From Actinomycetota bacterium (lineage in GTDB: Bacteria > Actinomycetota > Actinomycetes > Actinomycetales > Microbacteriaceae), in NCBI GenBank assembly GCA_018268515.1, contig JAFDWK010000062.1, forward strand, positions 1 through 52,106: a stretch of 52,106 nucleotides of DNA. The letters run 5' to 3'. The notes under the pieces were generated by a model. That model saw only the letters and a list, made by a program, of their open reading frames with translations. It had not been told where the DNA came from and made no database searches. Each line of letters starts with the position of its first letter. Positions within the stretch are counted from its first letter, which is position 1. Shown here piece by piece: positions 34,449 through 43,099 of the stretch. A program made the position numbers and the translations under genes.

Positions 34449-34631
34449 CCCCACGAACCGAAGAACCGCCGCCGTTGTGGTCGCCGTTGCCGCGTCGAGT
34501 CACGTCCGCGCCCTCCGGCAGCACAGCAGGCGGATGCCAGGGGTGCCCAGCTCATCGTGCCCGACCGTTTCGGTTGCCGGAGGCCGAGATCGCCCGCCCG
34601 CCCGCAACGGGGCGCGGTGACCTCGCCGTGG

Positions 34632-36143
34632 TCAGGTGGTCGCGGGAGGGAGGACGCGTCGGCGGCGGGCGACGGTGACGGCCGCGGCGACCGTGAGTGC
34701 CGTCGAGACGGCGAGGAGCACGGTGCCGAGGATGATCTGCCCCGGTGACGGGGTGAGGGCGGTGACGGGCTGGTAGAGGTTGCGCTGCTGGCTCTGCGGG
34801 CCGGTGAGTTGCTGATCGACGGGCACCCACACCTCGAGGGTGCGTTCGCCGGTGGCGAACTGGGCGTACACGAACCACAGCCCCGGTGACGGCAGTGCCA
34901 GTTCCCCGGTGAAGGTACCGGGAGGCGGGGTGCCGGGTTGTGCGCGCAGCGGCGCGGTGAGGTCCTCTCCGGTGCGGCGGGCGACCAGACGGGACGGGGT
35001 GAGGTCGGTGTCGTCGGTGAGGCGGATGCCGGTGATGGTGACGGTCAGCTGCCCGGTGCCGTCGCCGGTGACGGTCATCTGTGCGGTGCCGTAGGCGGTG
35101 CCCTGGCCGGGGTCGTGCGCCTGCGCGGGTGGGGGCGGGGCGAGGGCGACCAGCAGAAGGGTGAGGGCCGCGGCCGCGCCGCCGGATCGGAGGCGAGTCC
35201 CCGGCCGCACGGTGAGGGCGATCATGCTGACGATGATCACCGTGGTGGTGCCGACGGCGGACCAGGCGACGGGGGTGGGTGGGACGCTGCTGATCCCGGT
35301 CCCGGAGGCCAGCAGTTGCAGGGTGGTCACGGCGAGGGCGGCCACCGGCCACCGCCACCGGGGGACGGGCAGGGCCAGCAGGAAGAGCCCGGCCACCGCG
35401 ACCGGCAGGTCGGGGGCGAGCCACCCAGAGGTGGTGAGCAGCACCCACAGCACCACCCGGAACACCAGGTACACGGCGACGACGAGGACAAGGCGGGTGC
35501 GGCCGGGGACCAGGGTGGTGATCACCCATGCCGCGCCGAGCGTGGTCGCCAGCAGCAGCGGCAGGTACAGGGTCTCGGTGAACTGGGGCACGTCGGTGTC
35601 GTATTCCATCACGATGATCAGCGCCGCCCCCAGCACGCCTGCGGCCAGGGCGATCCGCGGCGGGGCGGGCACGTGCCGGTCGGTGCCGGTGAGCAGGCCG
35701 ATCAGCACGCACAGGGTGCCGATCACCGACAGCAGGTGCGGGGGCGACCAGAGCACCGCGTCACGCCCGAACGCGGTGTGCCAGAACGCGTCGGCGGGCG
35801 CGGCCGCCGCGGTCGCGACCGCCGCAGCGACCGCGAGGGCGAACCCGGGAGTGCGGAACACGGCGGCCACGGATCGTGTCGCGGCCAGCCGCCGCCACCC
35901 CCAGCCGGCGATCACGACCCCGACGGTGAGGATCGACGCATACAGCAGCAGGTGCGGAGGGATGAAGGTGCTGTCCCGGCCGAGGGTGGTGTGCCAGGAG
36001 TCGTCCCAATACGCCGACCCAACCCCGGCGGCCGCGGCCGCTGCGGCGACCCAGACGCCCCCTGCCCCCAGCGCCGGGGAACCGCGGGCCGGGTCCGGCT
36101 CGGACGGGATGGGGGCGCGGTCACGGCTGCCGTGTGGTCGCAT
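34632..36143 (-). CDS. Polytopic membrane protein with duplicated WHTxxGRD...PPHLL motif
   Basis: A 503-residue protein with about ten transmembrane helices in its first 330 residues, then an extracytoplasmic beta-rich domain (about 345-450) and a final helix near 470-490. Two similar segments occur in the membrane part: DSWHTTLGRDSTFIPPHLLLY near residue 48 and AFWHTAFGRDAVLWSPPHLLS near 120, which places paired Trp, His, Asp and His residues as possible metal ligands. The soluble part (TVTGDGTGQLTVTITGIRL, LPSPGLWFVYAQ) has the look of an immunoglobulin-like fold as in FixH/CopC-type proteins. The function is not known. It ends the leftward CsoR-linked operon. Confidence 0.65.
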   Translation of the reverse strand: MRPHGSRDRAPIPSEPDPARGSPALGAGGVWVAAAAAAAGVGSAYWDDSWHTTLGRDSTFIPPHLLLYASILTVGVVIAGWGWRRLAATRSVAAVFRTPGFALAVAAAVATAAAAPADAFWHTAFGRDAVLWSPPHLLSVIGTLCVLIGLLTGTDRHVPAPPRIALAAGVLGAALIIVMEYDTDVPQFTETLYLPLLLATTLGAAWVITTLVPGRTRLVLVVAVYLVFRVVLWVLLTTSGWLAPDLPVAVAGLFLLALPVPRWRWPVAALAVTTLQLLASGTGISSVPPTPVAWSAVGTTTVIIVSMIALTVRPGTRLRSGGAAAALTLLLVALAPPPPAQAHDPGQGTAYGTAQMTVTGDGTGQLTVTITGIRLTDDTDLTPSRLVARRTGEDLTAPLRAQPGTPPPGTFTGELALPSPGLWFVYAQFATGERTLEVWVPVDQQLTGPQSQQRNLYQPVTALTPSPGQIILGTVLLAVSTALTVAAAVTVARRRRVLPPATT

Positions 36144-36203
36144 GGTCTGTCCTTTCTGTGATGCGGCAGGGAGCCGGTCCGGCCCTGGCGGCTAACGCCA
36201 TGG

Positions 36204-36226
36204 CCCCGCTCCCGGCGGCAGCGGGG
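36204..36226. terminator. Hairpin between ccdA and the downstream membrane protein gene
   Basis: CCCCGCT (36204-36210) and AGCGGGG (36220-36226) form a perfect seven-base stem with a nine-base loop in the 96-bp gap on the leftward operon. No U-run follows on either strand, so it may slow rather than end transcription, or protect the upstream mRNA. Evidence is symmetry only. Confidence 0.4.
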
Positions 36227-36239
36227 TGTTAGAGGTGTG

Positions 36240-36968
36240 TTAGAGGGGGAGCACGGTGGCTCCGATGAGGTTCTGGATGCTGGAGGTGAGGAGTGTCCAG
36301 GCTCCGCTGATCATCGCGATGCCGGTGGCGATCATGAGGACCCCGCCGGTGATGTTGATGGTGCGGATGTGGCGGCGCAGGAACGTGATGCTTCCGGTGG
36401 CCCAGTTCAGGCCGGCGGCGGCGGCGATGAAGGGCAACCCCAGGCCCAGGCAGTAGGTGACGGCGAGGAGGGCGCCGCGGGCGGGGTTGCCGGTGGTGAG
36501 GCTGAGGGCGGAGATCGCGGCGAGGGTGGGGCCCAGGCACGGGGTCCAGCCGAGCCCGAACGCGATGCCGAGCAGGGGAGCTCCGGCCAGCCCGCTGGGT
36601 GGGTGGATGGCGGGTTTCGCCGTGCGTTGGAAGAGCCGGAACACGCCGAGGAACACGAGCCCCATCAGCAGGACCACGATCCCGAGGATGCGGGTGAGGA
36701 GATCTTGCCAGCGGATGAGCCAGGCCCCCAGGGCGCCGAACGCGGCCCCGTAGCCGATGAACAGGACGGAGAAGCCGAGGGTGAACAGTCCGGTCCCGGC
36801 CAGCGCCCGCCACCGGGAGACCCCCGCGGTGGTGGTGGTGCCGGTGAGGTAGCCGAGGTAGCCGGGCACGAGGGGGAGCACGCAGGGGGAGGCGAAGGAC
36901 ACCAGCCCGGCGAGGAGGGCTAGGGGGAGGGCGGCCCAGATGCTGCCGGCGGTGATGATCTCCCCCAT
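36240..36968 (-). CDS. ccdA: CcdA-type thiol-disulfide membrane transporter
   Basis: A 242-residue protein with six hydrophobic helices and the two conserved membrane cysteines, in FASPCVLPLVPGYLGY (first helix) and GWTPCLGP (fourth helix). CcdA passes reducing power from cytoplasmic thioredoxin to outside thioredoxins such as ResA, which keep apocytochrome c thiols reduced. The start overlaps the resA stop (TGATG), and ccsB and resB lie upstream, so this is the System II cytochrome c maturation set. The host function is standard; its presence in a metal transposon is unusual. Confidence 0.93.
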   Translation of the reverse strand: MGEIITAGSIWAALPLALLAGLVSFASPCVLPLVPGYLGYLTGTTTTAGVSRWRALAGTGLFTLGFSVLFIGYGAAFGALGAWLIRWQDLLTRILGIVVLLMGLVFLGVFRLFQRTAKPAIHPPSGLAGAPLLGIAFGLGWTPCLGPTLAAISALSLTTGNPARGALLAVTYCLGLGLPFIAAAAGLNWATGSITFLRRHIRTINITGGVLMIATGIAMISGAWTLLTSSIQNLIGATVLPL

Positions 36969-37597
36969 CAGGGGCTCGTCTCGGCGAGGACGGTGTCGAT
37001 GAGGGCGGCGAGGGTGGTGCGGGTAGGCAGTTGCCCGATGATGCGGGCGGCCATCCGGCCGGTGCGGTCCAGGACGATTGTGGTGGGCACGGCGCCGGGG
37101 GCGGCTTTCCCGGCGAACGCGGCTTGCACCGTGCCGGTGGTGGCGTCCAGGATCGACGGGTAGGTGATGCCGAACTGGTTCTCGAACGCGGCGGCGGTGT
37201 CGGCGCTGTCGCGCACGTTGACGCCGATGAACACGACACCGTCGGGCTGGTAGGTCTGGGCGAGGGCTTCCAGGTCGGGCGCTTCGGCACGGCAGGGCGG
37301 GCAGGCGGCGTACCAGAAGTTCACCACAACGACCGAACCCGCCCACGCGGTGGAATCCGCCTGCTCCCCGGTGTCGGTGGTGCCGGTGAAGGTGACCGGG
37401 TCGTCGCGCTGGTCGGCGGGGATCTCCCGCACGGTCTCGTCCGCGGACAGATACCCCGGGGACGGGGAGGAGGACAACAGGCCGGGCGTCTGGGCGGTGC
37501 ACCCGGCCAGAAGCAGGACGAGCGCGCCGAACACGGCGACCGCGGCGGCGGTGACGGCGCGGCGGGGTGGGCGTGTCAGGGTGGTGGGGGTGCGCAT
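36968..37597 (-). CDS. resA: ResA/TlpA-like thioredoxin lipoprotein
   Basis: A 209-residue protein. The N-terminal signal ends in a lipobox LLLAGC (Cys33), so it should be a membrane-anchored lipoprotein processed by Lgt and perhaps Lnt of this element. The thioredoxin fold has the active pair Cys99-Pro-Pro-Cys102 (YAACPPCRAE) and a cis-Pro region (GAVPTTIVLD). It would reduce the CxxCH cysteines of apocytochrome c using electrons from CcdA, encoded next. An overlapping stop/start couples the two. Confidence 0.92.
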   Translation of the reverse strand: MRTPTTLTRPPRRAVTAAAVAVFGALVLLLAGCTAQTPGLLSSSPSPGYLSADETVREIPADQRDDPVTFTGTTDTGEQADSTAWAGSVVVVNFWYAACPPCRAEAPDLEALAQTYQPDGVVFIGVNVRDSADTAAAFENQFGITYPSILDATTGTVQAAFAGKAAPGAVPTTIVLDRTGRMAARIIGQLPTRTTLAALIDTVLAETSP

Positions 37598-37616
37598 GCG
37601 GGATCACTCCGGTCGG

Positions 37617-37892
37617 TCAGGTGTTCGTGCTCTTGCTGGTGGGGCGGCGGCGGCCGGCGAGGATGGCGCCGGTGATCAGCAGCAGCGCCCCGGTCGGGTA
37701 CCCGGCGACCAGGTCGAGCCAGCCGGAGGGCTGGCCGGGGCCGAACACTTCCAGGTGCGCGAGCCAGTGGATGATCGCGACGATCGCGCCGGCGGCCATC
37801 AGGGCCTGGCCGACCCGGACGAGCAGGCGGTGTCGCCGCCAGGCGCGTTGCGGGTCCTCAGCTGGGGCGGGGCGGGGGGTGGTGCGGGTCAT
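37617..37892 (-). CDS. Small two-helix membrane protein in the cytochrome c maturation operon
   Basis: A 91-residue protein with hydrophobic segments at about residues 24-42 and 62-80 and basic ends. A His (AIIHWLAHLEVFG) pair follows the first helix. It lies between ccsB and resA with gaps of 19 and 25 bp, so it is almost certainly co-transcribed. Similar small membrane proteins of unknown role occur in actinobacterial ccs clusters. No function is offered. Confidence 0.65.
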   Translation of the reverse strand: MTRTTPRPAPAEDPQRAWRRHRLLVRVGQALMAAGAIVAIIHWLAHLEVFGPGQPSGWLDLVAGYPTGALLLITGAILAGRRRPTSKSTNT

Positions 37893-37917
37893 GAGCGGTC
37901 CTTTCGCAGGGGGCGGG

Positions 37918-38916
37918 TCACAGTCCGGAGTAGGAGTGCAGCCCGGTGAAGAAGACGTTGACGACGCCGAAGTTGAACAGCACGGCGGCGAAGCCGACGA
38001 TGCACAGCCAGGCGGCGCGGGTGCCGGCCCAGCCGCGGGTGGCGGTGGCGTGCAGGTATCCGGCGTAGAGCACCCAGATGATGAACGTCCACACCTCTTT
38101 CACGTCCCACCCCCAGAACCTGCCCCAGGCGCGGCCGGCCCAGATCGCCCCGGCGATCAGGGTGAAGGTCCACAGGATGAACCCGACGATCGTCAGCCGG
38201 TATGCGAGTCGGTCCAGATCCTCCGGCCCGGGCAGACTGTCCCGCAGCCGGGTGAGCCGGGAGGGGAGGCCGCGGCGGCGGGTGGTGAGCAGGTAGGTGA
38301 GGGAGACGAGGAACGCGAGCCCGAAGAACGCGGTCGCCAGCAGCGCGACCAGCACGTGGATGACCAGCCACCCGGACTGCAGGGCGGGCATCAGGGGGAC
38401 GACGGGGACGTAGAAGCTGACCGTCGCGACGCCGAGCAGCAGCACGGTCAGCCCGAGCACGGCGCTGCCCAGGTACGCCAGCCGCACCCGCAGCGACACG
38501 GCCAGGAAGGTGGCGATGATCAGGGCGGTGCCGGTGAGGGAGAACTCGAACATGTTCGCCCACGGCACCCGGTCCGCGGCGACCCCGCGCAGCACCACCC
38601 CGGCAAGATGGAACACCCAGCCCAGCACGGTCAACACGAACCCGACCCGCGCCGCCTTCCCCGCCCCCCGTCCGCCCCCCGGGGCAGCGGCGGCACCGGG
38701 TGCGGTGTCGGGGGCGGGGGCGGTGGGTGTGCCTGCCAGGTCCGGGTCGGTGGTGCTGGTGGCGCCGGCGGTGACCGGCACCCGGACGGTGACCGGGACG
38801 GCAGGGGTGCTGGCGCGGCGGGCGAGGTGAAGGGTGTAGGCGACGAATGCGGCGGCGTAGATCGCGATCGCCGAGTACACCAGCAGCAGGGACAGGGCGT
38901 CAAGGAACGGGGTCAT
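37918..38916 (-). CDS. ccsB: Cytochrome c biogenesis protein CcsB (CcsA-type)
   Basis: A 332-residue membrane protein of the heme-handling protein family. The tryptophan-rich WWD-type motif appears as WGRFWGWDVKEVWTF near residue 275, where heme is presented at the outer face. About eight transmembrane helices are expected, with conserved His residues nearby. A disordered Pro/Ala/Thr-rich insert of about 45 residues follows the first helix. It works with ResB as the System II cytochrome c synthetase. The start lies inside the end of resB (17-bp overlap) and has GAGGAGG before it. Confidence 0.93.
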   Translation of the reverse strand: MTPFLDALSLLLVYSAIAIYAAAFVAYTLHLARRASTPAVPVTVRVPVTAGATSTTDPDLAGTPTAPAPDTAPGAAAAPGGGRGAGKAARVGFVLTVLGWVFHLAGVVLRGVAADRVPWANMFEFSLTGTALIIATFLAVSLRVRLAYLGSAVLGLTVLLLGVATVSFYVPVVPLMPALQSGWLVIHVLVALLATAFFGLAFLVSLTYLLTTRRRGLPSRLTRLRDSLPGPEDLDRLAYRLTIVGFILWTFTLIAGAIWAGRAWGRFWGWDVKEVWTFIIWVLYAGYLHATATRGWAGTRAAWLCIVGFAAVLFNFGVVNVFFTGLHSYSGL

Positions 38917-40546
38917 CAGAGCCTCCTCGAAGGGGTGCGGGGGAAGGGGTGAGGCGGGTGGCGAGGGTGTCGACGGTGGGTTGCAGGCGGGGGTCGTCGC
39001 CGCGGGCGAGCCCGGCGACCTCAAGCACCGTGCCGCCGTCCCGGCCGGTGGTTGCGCGGACCCAAAGGCGGCGGCGGGGCACGAACAGGGACAGGGCCAA
39101 CCCGGCCATCGCGACGACCGCGGCGATCAGAGTGGGGGTTTGGGTGGGGTCGGCGGCGATCTCCAGCGACGCGAATCGGGGGATCGGGCCGAGCTCGATC
39201 GTGCCCAGCTCGTCCGGCAGCGGAACCGGGGTGCCGGGGACCAACTGCAGGGCGGGGGTGGGGGTGCCCCGCCCGGCGATCTGGGTGAGGGTGCTGGTGT
39301 CCAGTGCGTACACCGACACCGGGACCCCGGTGTTCAGGCCCAGGTCGCCGACGTACACGTTGAAGGTGACGACCGGGTCCAGCAGGTCCGGGTAGCTGGA
39401 CGCGAACGCCCCAGAGGCGGTGGTCGCGCGGGTGGGGTACAGCATCCCGACCAGGCCGACCTGCTCGGCCAGCCCGTCGGGAACCTTCACGATGCCCAAG
39501 CTGGTCAAATTCGCGTCCTGCGGCAGGAACGGGACCGTGTCACGGAACACGATCTTCCCGGCCGGGTTTCGGACGGTGAGGGTGGGGGCGTACCCGTTGC
39601 CGAGCAGATAGATGTCGGTGCCAGCCACCGGCAGCGGCTCGTTGACCCGGATGCTGGAGGCCTGCCGGGTGCCGCCAGTGGTGGTCGTGACCTGCGCGTC
39701 GAACGTCTTCGGCATGCCGAGCGCGTTGACGTTGTCCAGGACGTAGTCGACGCGGAACCGGTCCAGGGTGAGGGAGAACGCCGGGATCTGCGTGTCAGTG
39801 ATGAACCGGCCGGCGGTGAACGAGTCGTACGCGATCCGGGTGGACGCGAACGTCTGCCCCTCCACCAGCACCCGCTGCCCGGTGAACCGGAACCCGCCGC
39901 CGACGCCGACCACGACCAGCACCGCCAGCAGCGCCACGTGGAACAGCAGGTTCCCGGTCTCCCGCAGGTAGCCGCGCTCGGCTGCGACCGAGTCCCGTCC
40001 GTCGTCGCCGCGGACCCGGCGGGTGCGGTACCGCTGCCGACGCAGCGCCTTCTCGGCCGCGTCCAAGACCGCACCGGGGGGCGTGTCGGGGAGGACGCGG
40101 CGGGTGTGGGCGGGCAGGCGGGACAGGTTGCGGGGGGTGGCCGGGGGCGGGGCGAGCAGCGCGGTCAGGTGGTGGCGGATGCGGGGGATGACGCAGCCGA
40201 TCAGCGACGCGAACAACAGCAGGTAGATCGCGGAGAACCACACCGACCCGAACACGTCGTGCAGCTGCAGCAGGTCCACCGCCCACATCCAGCCCGGGTT
40301 GGTCTTGTCGAACTGGATCACCCCGTTCGGGTCGGAGGAGCGTTGCGGGATCAACGACCCGGGGATCGCGGCCACCGCGAGCAGCAGCAACAACACCAGG
40401 GCGGTGCGCATGCTGGTCAGCTGCCGCCACGCCCACCGCGCCCACCCCGACACGCTCAGGCGCGGATTCGTGCGCTCCTCCACCGGCCGGTCGACGTGAT
40501 CGGCGGGCAGCTGCGGGGCCTGCTCACTGCGGATCGACACGCGCAT
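38900..40546 (-). CDS. resB: Cytochrome c biogenesis protein ResB
   Basis: A 548-residue protein of the ResB/Ccs1 family. There are transmembrane helices near residues 46-66, 100-120 and 200-220, a large extracytoplasmic domain (about 225-470) with VPFLPQDANLTSLGIVKV, and a last helix near 478-500. It is the partner of CcsB in moving heme outward and joining it to apocytochrome c. It overlaps lgt by 23 bp upstream and ccsB by 17 bp downstream, placing it in the long leftward operon that starts near the CsoR box at 42988. Confidence 0.93.
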   Translation of the reverse strand: MRVSIRSEQAPQLPADHVDRPVEERTNPRLSVSGWARWAWRQLTSMRTALVLLLLLAVAAIPGSLIPQRSSDPNGVIQFDKTNPGWMWAVDLLQLHDVFGSVWFSAIYLLLFASLIGCVIPRIRHHLTALLAPPPATPRNLSRLPAHTRRVLPDTPPGAVLDAAEKALRRQRYRTRRVRGDDGRDSVAAERGYLRETGNLLFHVALLAVLVVVGVGGGFRFTGQRVLVEGQTFASTRIAYDSFTAGRFITDTQIPAFSLTLDRFRVDYVLDNVNALGMPKTFDAQVTTTTGGTRQASSIRVNEPLPVAGTDIYLLGNGYAPTLTVRNPAGKIVFRDTVPFLPQDANLTSLGIVKVPDGLAEQVGLVGMLYPTRATTASGAFASSYPDLLDPVVTFNVYVGDLGLNTGVPVSVYALDTSTLTQIAGRGTPTPALQLVPGTPVPLPDELGTIELGPIPRFASLEIAADPTQTPTLIAAVVAMAGLALSLFVPRRRLWVRATTGRDGGTVLEVAGLARGDDPRLQPTVDTLATRLTPSPAPLRGGSDDPVP

Positions 40547-41414
40547 CCCCCCTCCCCCGGACGGGTGCGCGGCGGCGGGCGCGCCAGGAGGCGTGGGCGA
40601 GCAGCCCGACCCCCAGTACGGCGGCCACCAGGGCGGTGAGCACGTTCGCTTTCAGCCCGCCGGCGAGCAGCTCGGTGGGATCCAGCCGGATGGACTCCAG
40701 CACCGCCCGCCCCGCCCCGTACCACAGCAGGTACACGCCCAGACTCCGCCCGGCGCCCAGCGTGATCCGGCCGTGCCGGCGGCGGTGCTGCTCGAGCAGC
40801 ACGATCACGGCGGCACCGGCCAGGTTCCACAGCAGCTCGTACAGGAACAGCGGATGAAACAGGGTCCCCGCCGGGGTCCCCGGCGGGATCGCGGGGGCTG
40901 AGGGGTCGATCTGCAGCCCCCACGGTAAGGTGGTGGGCGGGCCGAACAGCTCCTGGTTGAAGTAGTTCCCCAGCCGTCCCACCGCCTGGGCGACCAGCAT
41001 CCCCGGCGCGAGCGCGTCCAGGAACAGCAGCACCGGGATCCCGGCGCGACGGGTGCCGATCACAATCCCGACCAGCCCGCCCAGGATCGCACCGAAGATT
41101 GCGATCCCGCCTTCCCAGATGTAGAGCACCCGCCACAGGTCCGCGCCAGGGAAGAAGTAGTCGCCGGGATGGGTGAGCACATGGTAGATCCGGGCGCCGA
41201 GGATCCCGAACGGCACCGCCCACATCGCCACATCCACCACGACCCCGGCCGGGTGCCCGACCGCCCGCAGCCGACGGCCGGTGATCAGCACCGCCAGCAC
41301 GATCCCGGCCAGGATCGCCAGCGCGTAGAACCGGATCTGGAACGGACCGACCTGAACGAAGCTGATCCCCGGGCTCGGGATCAGCGCCGGAGCCACAATG
41401 AGGAGTGCGTCCAT
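40524..41414 (-). CDS. lgt: Prolipoprotein diacylglyceryl transferase
   Basis: A 296-residue membrane enzyme that transfers diacylglycerol from phosphatidylglycerol to the lipobox Cys of prolipoproteins. The family signature is seen as GRLGNYFNQELFGPPT near residue 150, with GLQIDP and a HPLFLYELLWNL segment after it, plus GGIAIFGAILGG earlier and the initial RFYALAI helix. The start overlaps the M23 peptidase stop (TGATG). The element also encodes Lnt and several lipoproteins, so it holds its own lipoprotein pathway. Normal length and complete. Confidence 0.95.
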   Translation of the reverse strand: MDALLIVAPALIPSPGISFVQVGPFQIRFYALAILAGIVLAVLITGRRLRAVGHPAGVVVDVAMWAVPFGILGARIYHVLTHPGDYFFPGADLWRVLYIWEGGIAIFGAILGGLVGIVIGTRRAGIPVLLFLDALAPGMLVAQAVGRLGNYFNQELFGPPTTLPWGLQIDPSAPAIPPGTPAGTLFHPLFLYELLWNLAGAAVIVLLEQHRRRHGRITLGAGRSLGVYLLWYGAGRAVLESIRLDPTELLAGGLKANVLTALVAAVLGVGLLAHASWRARRRAPVRGRGDARVDPQ

Positions 41415-42256
41415 CAGGGCCTCACCCTCGCCGGAAGCCACGCCAGCGGGTCCACCGCTTCGCCTCCGGTGCGGATCTCGAAGTGCAGGTGTGCGCCGAA
41501 GCTGCGTCCACTGTCCCCGACCCGGCCGACCATCTGCCCCACCCGCACGGTCTGTCCCGGGGTCAGGGCGAGGGACCCTTCCCGCATGTGCGCGTACGCG
41601 CTTTCCACGACCTGCCCGTCGATCTCGTGCCGGATCACCACGTACACCCCGTACGCGCCGCCCTGCTCCGTCGCGGTGGTGACCACCCCGTCGGCGATCG
41701 CCTGGATCGGGGTGCCGATCCCGGGGGTCATGTCCAGTCCGGCATGGAAATTTGAGCAGGACGGGCATGGCGGGGTGCGGTACCCGAACGTGCTGCTGAT
41801 CGGCACTCCCACGGTGAACGGCCACTGCACCGCCGATGCCGGGTCGTTGGTGAATGTGTCCGCGGTGTGCGCGTACGACTCGGTCCCGACGGGGGCGGTC
41901 ACCGCCACCGTGTAGTCCCCGCGCACCATCACCGTCCCGGTGACGGTGTCGGGGGTGGTGAACGACTGGGCGCGCACCGGGGTGCGGGTCGCCTCGACGG
42001 CGAACACCGGCTCCGGCGTCAACGGGATCAGCAACGGCAGTCCGGCGATCGACGCGACCGGGAGCATCACCGCGCCGGCGAGCATCCGGGATCGGGTGAG
42101 CGTGCGGCGCGGCGCGTGTCGAGGTGTCCGGGCGGCACGGGTGGGCCGACGGCGTCGATCGCGTCGCGTCTGGACGGGTGGGGAAGACAGGGCGGCTCTC
42201 GCCGCACGGCGCGTTCCGGTACCGGGAGTCGGGGTGGAGGGGGCGGGTTCGGGCAT
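41414..42256 (-). CDS. Secreted M23-family metallopeptidase
   Basis: A 280-residue protein. After a basic N-terminus of about 60 residues comes a hydrophobic anchor or signal (residues 62-82). The LytM/M23 domain occupies about 155-280, with metal ligands in NFHAGLDM (His, Asp) and GAHLHFE (His). The His upstream of SAYAHMREG is also present. M23 enzymes cut peptidoglycan cross-bridges, or in some cases act in metal-handling loci. AGGAAAG lies before the ATG at 42256. It starts the coupled run lgt-resB-ccsB. The 223 bp between it and the DUF6153-like gene show no gene. Confidence 0.85.
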   Translation of the reverse strand: MPEPAPSTPTPGTGTRRAARAALSSPPVQTRRDRRRRPTRAARTPRHAPRRTLTRSRMLAGAVMLPVASIAGLPLLIPLTPEPVFAVEATRTPVRAQSFTTPDTVTGTVMVRGDYTVAVTAPVGTESYAHTADTFTNDPASAVQWPFTVGVPISSTFGYRTPPCPSCSNFHAGLDMTPGIGTPIQAIADGVVTTATEQGGAYGVYVVIRHEIDGQVVESAYAHMREGSLALTPGQTVRVGQMVGRVGDSGRSFGAHLHFEIRTGGEAVDPLAWLPARVRP

Positions 42257-42479
42257 ACAAGACTTTCCTGGATGAGGGGGACGATGAAGGTGCGCACGGT
42301 CGCCGTCACACGGTCCAACCGGGAGCCGCGGCCCGGAGTGCACGGCGAGAATCCGGGATCGGATCACCCATGGCGCTGCCGCAGACGGGTCGCGCTCGCC
42401 TGCGGGCCGCACATCGTGGACCGTCGGCGACATCACGCGCCGGCGGCGGCTCAGGCGGCGGGCGCGGGCGGGGTGCTGA

Positions 42480-42911
42480 TCAGGTGCGGCTGATCGACAG
42501 CACGATCAGGGAGGGCCGCAGAAGAGGCGACCCGGACGTGAACGAGCTCGACCTGCCGGGGAGGGATCGCAGCCACGCCAGCAGCGACATCCACCCGTCC
42601 CGGGCCGGGAGCACCAGGATGAGCAGGGTCAGCAACGCGAGCAGACACGTCACGGCAGCGAAAGCATGAGACGTCCCGCAGACCGTCTCATCGCACGAGG
42701 GCGTCACCACCCCGCTGACCAGGACATCAGCGGCGGCATCGGGGGCCGCAACGACTGCGGAGGCGGACACGACAGTGCCCGCCTGGTCCTCTTCCAGACT
42801 CAGCGAATGCATCGCAAGCAGCCCCGCGATGATCGCGGTCACCGCGGCCAGGTAGAACCACAGGGCACGCCGGGACCCGAGTGCCCGCCGTCGCGCCACC
42901 ACCTGGTTCAC
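42480..42911 (-). CDS. DUF6153-like membrane protein with C-terminal LSISRT tail (copy 2)
   Basis: A 143-residue protein. The GTG at 42911 was chosen because GAGGAAGGGG precedes it and it aligns with the start of its divergent sister at 43100; an ATG at 42944 is possible. First helix FYLAAVTAIIAGLLAMHS, a loop with Cys residues (PSCDETVCGTSH), second helix with a Cys (VTCLLALLTLLILV), and a tail ending PSLIVLSISRT. The paired sister gene across the CsoR box begins similarly (IALAIITGLLSMHV). A copper-linked envelope role is likely from context; the exact function is unknown. Confidence 0.72.
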   Translation of the reverse strand: MNQVVARRRALGSRRALWFYLAAVTAIIAGLLAMHSLSLEEDQAGTVVSASAVVAAPDAAADVLVSGVVTPSCDETVCGTSHAFAAVTCLLALLTLLILVLPARDGWMSLLAWLRSLPGRSSSFTSGSPLLRPSLIVLSISRT

Positions 42912-42973
42912 CGTCGACGCCCCTTCCTCGATCACGCCCAGCATACCCCGGGCGGGTAGCCATCCCCGAAGCG

Positions 42974-43003
42974 ATACCCATCCTGGATACCCCGGATGGG
43001 TAT
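42974..43003. promoter_or_regulatory. CsoR operator and large dyad between divergent DUF6153-like genes
   Basis: ATACCCATCC (42974-42983) and GGATGGGTAT (42994-43003) form a perfect ten-base inverted repeat around ten bases. Within it TACCCCGGATGGGTA (42988-43002) matches the CsoR box at 23893 in layout. It should control the leftward operon (DUF6153-like gene through ccdA) and the rightward operon (DUF6153-like gene through the CueO-like oxidase). Confidence 0.72.
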
Positions 43004-43099
43004 ATGCTGAGTGGTAGGGGGCACCCGCTCCCGTGCGTGGTGTTCTGACCGTGTCGCGGAGGCAAGGCACCGCTACCCTGGACGGGAAGGAGGTCGGTC

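Noticed and set aside
32481-34454. 657-codon frame antisense to the DUF4396-oxidase
   Set aside because: His/Val/Asp-rich shadow without motifs; the plus strand carries all copper-binding boxes.
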